DNA of 64,000 nucleotides from Neurospora crassa OR74A. Lineage: Eukaryota; Ascomycota; Sordariomycetes; Sordariales; Sordariaceae. This document shows, piece by piece, positions 59,867-64,000 of the stretch (positions within the stretch are counted from its first letter, which is position 1; every line of letters begins with the position of its first letter). Position numbers and translations under genes: made by a program. The stretch covers positions 1,984,001-2,048,000 of the forward strand of contig NC_026503.1 in the NCBI RefSeq assembly GCF_000182925.2. The letters run 5' to 3'. The notes below the pieces were generated by a model. It had not been told where the DNA came from. It saw only the letters and a program-made list of their open reading frames with translations, and ran no database searches.

Positions 59867-62800
59867 CTAGTCATCCGCCATGGCACACCAAGGATGCGCC
59901 AAAACCTCCTCGATCGTCGACCGCTGCGAGACATCGCGATCGAGCATCTTCCGAATCAAGTCAATACTCTCGTCGCTAATGACGTAGGGGACGCGCAGGT
60001 CGCGGTCCATGATCTCATCGATGCTGTAGAAGGGGTTCTCCTTGTAGATGATGGTATACAGCAAGATACCGAGGGCCCAGACATCCTGTTCCTTGCCGCC
60101 GTAGGGCTTTCCAGCGAGGACTTCGGGGGCGGCGTAATCTTGAAGTGGGTAAGGTTCAGTTAGTTTAATTAAGGACGCCTCGACTGAAAAAGATGCAAAG
60201 ATAATGACTTACCAATTGTACCCACAAACACATCAAAGGGTCCGCTCTTGATGTACGCCGCACTTCCAAAGTCAATCAGCTTGATCCGGCCCTCCCCGTC
60301 CAGGATAACGTTCTCATCCTTGATGTCGCGGTGTACGACGAGTGCCTTGGTGTGCAGATGGTGGATGGCGCGTGCAACCTGTACGAAAATGCTGCGACTC
60401 TCTTGCTCGTCCATGTTGGTGCGAAGCTCAATATAGTCGAAAAGATCCATGCCGGGCAGGCCATGCGGTACCATCTCGATGTAGTAGTTGACGCTGTCCT
60501 CGAAGAAGTCCTCCATCTCAACGATATTGGGATGCCTAAACCCTTCCCTCCGCAGGAAATCGAGAACGTGGATTTCCAGAGGCACGGTGCCGAGTCTCCT
60601 GTCGCGTGTCCAGGTGTCGACGAGAATGCGTTTCTTGGTGACGTACTTCAGCACGCACTTCTTGCCGCTGTTCTTGTACCGAGCTAGCTTCACCTGACCA
60701 TACGCACCCTGGCCCATGTCTTCCAGGATAACAAAGTCGTCGATTGTTTTCTTCTTTGGAGTCTCCACCGTCTTGGGCGTCTGAATGTCTTCCGTCTTGG
60801 GCTCGGCGGCCTTTGGTGTGCCCGTGAGCTTGGCGGCAGCTGTCATGGCGACTTCCTTGAGCTGGCGGGTGATGAGAGAGGTTGTGGATTCCCTTCGCTG
60901 ACTGGGAGTTTCGCATTCAGATTCTGAGCTGGAGTCAGAATCCATTTTCGGAGGGGTGTGGGCGGGGGTCTGTCCAGGTGAAGGTTGATGCAGTGGAGTT
61001 GCTGTTCCAGATAACAAGGGCGATGCAAAACCAGGATTACTTTTGGTTGCATGAAGGTGCCGTGAATATGTGATCCACAGAGCATAAACAAGTTCGGACT
61101 GAGAGACGGTGAAACTGTCCGTCATGTCCGCGCCGGACACTGATTCTTCATCCTCGCTTTCTTCGGCGATCGCTTGATCCGATATCTGTGTTTGCTTTTC
61201 GCTCTTAACAACCCGCATTTGGATATCGATCTTGAGCTCAGACCCATCACGATGCTTCGCAGGCAGGCCTTCGGGGCGCAATAGACTTGTTGCAGCATCC
61301 GGGCGTCCTTCTTTCAATGCGAGGAACGCTGCAGCCTTTCGGAAGGAGTGTTCGGGTATGACAATACCGTCTACCAGGTCAATGCCGTCTTCGTCTTTCA
61401 GGATGCGTATCACACCTGCAAAGTCCGGAACGAGATGACTGATAGGCAACCCATCGGGCTTTTCGTGGCCGAAGAGTGCACCGCAGAAGACCGAATTAGA
61501 GCTCTTGATGGTAAAGGTCTGAGGACAGACAACCACAATACCGGCGATATGCGGGAAACTTGCTACTCGCAATTCGGACTGACCCCTGACTTGGTCGATT
61601 GTTGCTGGGATATTGATTCGGTCAGAGTTGCGGCAAGTATAGTATCTTCGCTTCGCAATCTGTGCGTAATCGATCTCTCCAGTACGTGGGTCAAACCCTT
61701 GACGGGGAATGCGAGGTATTAGTTTGCCAACATCCATGCCAGGCTTCAAGTTCTCATCGCCCCAAATTGGACCGAGAGCTCCAGAAAGCTTGAGGACGAC
61801 ACCCTCCTCATCCAGCGTCAGATACGCAACGTCCTCATGGATCTCTTCAAGGACCCAAATGAGACCGACTTTTTTCTCCTTGACCCAAAGGCTGGCCGAT
61901 CCCGTCGCGCCATTGCGTTTCTGTTCATCTGGTTAGTGCTAAATTTCAGATGACTTTGCATAATGCCAGAACTCACCTGGATTGGAACCACGTCGCCGCA
62001 AAGCAGTACGCCTCTTGATTGGGTGGCAGGGTGGTGTCCTTGTCCTGGCTTTGGTGGTTTCGGGTCGCCGTTATGAATCGTCGCTGCTCTTCTACCGGCG
62101 TTGCTTTTCGGGGGTTGGTTGCGGGAGTTTGGCTTGCTCAGAAGCTTTGCGGTTATTCCTCCGCCACGAGATCCTAGGATACTTGACATGGGCGGATTTG
62201 AAACTGGCTTAGCGATCTCACTCTCCGATCCGTCACCGGCATCGTCGGACGATCCCTGAAGCAGCTTTCGTTCCAGCCATGCCCTTCTTTCCTCCTGCAC
62301 AACTTCCAGAATTCCCATCTTCCTAACTTCGGCCTTGGTGACTCCAAACAGAAGGCACGCAAGATCGTTGGCAGCGAGAATCGTCCAAGGGGGCTTTGAC
62401 TCTGTAGTAAAGATGGCCTGAGCAGCGGGCGCCCATCTTGTTGAATGACCATGGACGGCGGATGAAACTGCAGGTGGCTGACTCGAAACGCTCGAGAATG
62501 ACTGTCGGGCGGGGGAAGGCAGGTGGTCTTGTGGGCCAGAGTCAACGGCCAGAAAAGGTGTCGCCATGACATCCATGAGCTTCTGCTGCATCTGCGCATG
62601 CTCCGTATCAGTCATGGTTCGCTTCAAGAAGCCTGGACGCAGAGAGGTTGAGGGCGATGTCTGCGCAGTAGTACCGCTCTCGTTGGTCGTACTCCTGGAT
62701 GAGTGTTCGGAGTCGTTGCCGAGGCTGAACTTTGCTGGTCGAGATGTGTCGGTTTCCTTTTGGGATTTTGTCGCCCCAATGGTCTTCTGAGAGGCCGGTG

Positions 62801-63974
62801 ATTCTGGCGCTATACTTTCGTCGTCCTCGAGTGGCTCTGGGCTTGCGCTCCTGGGTACCATAAACTGTTTGTCGAATATGTTCTCTCCTGACAGCTCGGC
62901 CGGTCCGGTAAGAGGCCCCGTAGACAAAGTCACATCACCATTAGGGAGACTCCCAGCTCCCACCAACTGTGCCCGTGCCAACAAGTCCAACACGTTTTGT
63001 GTCTCAACGTCGCCTGTTATCCGTGCTTGCACACTCGCAAGAGCCGCATTGGCGGTATTAGATGCCACTGACCAACCCATCCGATCCTTCATAAACTCGA
63101 TAGACCTCTTCAAGACGTTCTGGCGGTTGTGTATCAAGTCTTCAGACTGGTGGGCGAAGGAGAAGGAGTGAAGGGATTCGGAGGGAAAGCGGCTGAGGTC
63201 TTCGGTGAAGGCTATGCTTGGCGAATTGGGGACCGATGATAAGGGTATCGAGTTGCTGTGCACATCCAGCATGGTTGTGAGGGAGGCAGATCTGGTAATG
63301 GCCGACCCAAAGGAAGGTTTCCGACTGCCGGGTGCTGATGGCAGAGTGCCGGTACGGAGGGGAAGTGGTTGCTGTCGGATGCGTCGCAAACCGGAGAGGC
63401 CCAGACCGTGGTCGTGGTCGGTCATGACAGAACTTCTAAGGAAGGGAGAGGGAGTCAGCAGCTAGGCTTGCAGGATGCGAGATATAGACGGGCGGTGGGG
63501 GGCCGAGTCAGATTGTGCGACTGTGCATCCGCAAACCGGTGAATGTGAGACAAGCAGAAGGGCTTCCAGGTCCGGAGCAGCCTTGCGGCCTTGGGAACCT
63601 TAAGTTGACTCCCTTGCAACCATGTAGTAAACATTTGCTAACCTTGCCATGGCATCGTACTCAACGGCAGCCGGGCCGGCATCGAAGGAGAAGCGCAGAC
63701 GCGCCTTTTCGGAACTGTCATTTGTTACGCTAAGGTTCCCGGTACTCTTGTTCTTGGGCAGATGCAGGGCGGGCGACACTGACAGAGAGGCTGACCGGGC
63801 TTGCCCCTCCGCATCGTGTCGTTGTCTTTCTTCGCCTGCGATCAATGGCACGACATGTGTCAGTACAGTTTGCGCTGCAAATCAATTATTGAGAGTAGAA
63901 GCAGTGGTTGGCTGACGGTGATGTCCGGGCAGGGCCGTACGGGGATCAGACTGAAGGATGACGGGCACATGCAT
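59867..63974 (-). CDS. PAS kinase (PSK1/PSK2-like serine/threonine kinase)
   Basis: Exons: 63974-63917 (tentative), 63835-63643, 63435-61977, 61920-60213 and 60138-59867, closing to 1229 residues. A Ser/Pro-rich N-terminus leads to PAS-like sensor sequence: WAPAAQAIFTTESKPPWTIL, then LLFGVTKAEVRKMGILEVV, and after an insert GVLLCGDVVPIQKRNG and LWVKEKKVGLIWVLEEI. A second PAS-related region follows (PQTFTIKSSNSVFCGALFG). The kinase domain has GQGAYG (about 973-978), Asp1102 in HRDIKDEN, DFG Asp1120 and APEV after the last intron. PAS kinases in yeast respond to glucose and cell stress, and phosphorylate Ugp1 and glycogen synthase, sending glucose to glucan. The first exon uses a weak GTCAGC donor and lies at the window edge, so the true start may differ; the remaining exons are well supported. 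Confidence 0.88.
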
Positions 63975-64000
63975 GATGATGATGGGACGGAAAGTAGTTC

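Overview
The window is nuclear DNA from a filamentous ascomycete, most likely a Sordariales species of the Neurospora/Sordaria type. The signs are short GT-AG introns with CTAAC-like branch sites, intergenic stretches of 0.6 to 6.5 kb, a 3-isopropylmalate dehydrogenase gene of four exons and 368 codons, and a protein kinase A catalytic subunit with a long glutamine-rich N-terminus. I resolved sixteen protein genes. Fifteen have complete exon chains whose phases close from ATG to stop; only the first exon of the PAS kinase at the right edge is tentative. I saw no tRNA, rRNA, CRISPR array, transposon or virus-like element.

Left third (1-26 kb), all on the minus strand: a vacuolar-type amino acid transporter (2696-5213), leucine synthesis gene leu-1/LEU2 (7506-9088), a PHD-finger protein (10456-13183), a Rua1-type zinc-binding transcription regulator (16900-18841) preceded by a 6.4 kb stretch without a convincing gene, and a conserved fungal protein of unknown function (25296-26087).

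Middle (27-47 kb), mixed strands: actin-related protein Arp8 of the INO80 complex, a CorA-like membrane protein, the PKA catalytic subunit, an ERGIC-53/VIP36-type cargo lectin, an NSRP1-type splicing factor, the inner-membrane import chaperone Tim13, and a phosphoinositide-specific phospholipase C.

Right part (47-64 kb): a mitochondrial Mrh4-type DEAD-box helicase, a very large acidic protein with an N-terminal CBM48 domain and a C-terminal hydrophobic anchor (Crp1/Mdg1-like), the RNA polymerase II import factor Iwr1, and a PAS kinase (PSK1/2-like).

The genes form no operon or metabolic cluster. They are conserved housekeeping and signalling genes. Divergent pairs sharing an upstream region are 25296-26087/arp8, lectin/NSRP1 and CBM48/iwr1; convergent pairs are CorA-like/PKA, NSRP1/Tim13 and iwr1/PAS kinase. 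Non-coding features of note are CCG-N4-CGG (Leu3-type) sites upstream of leu-1, purine or pyrimidine tracts next to start codons and inside introns, several microsatellites, and a recurring TAGGTACCTA-like palindrome in intergenic DNA. I found no convincing undescribed biological system; the more speculative items are given low interest scores.
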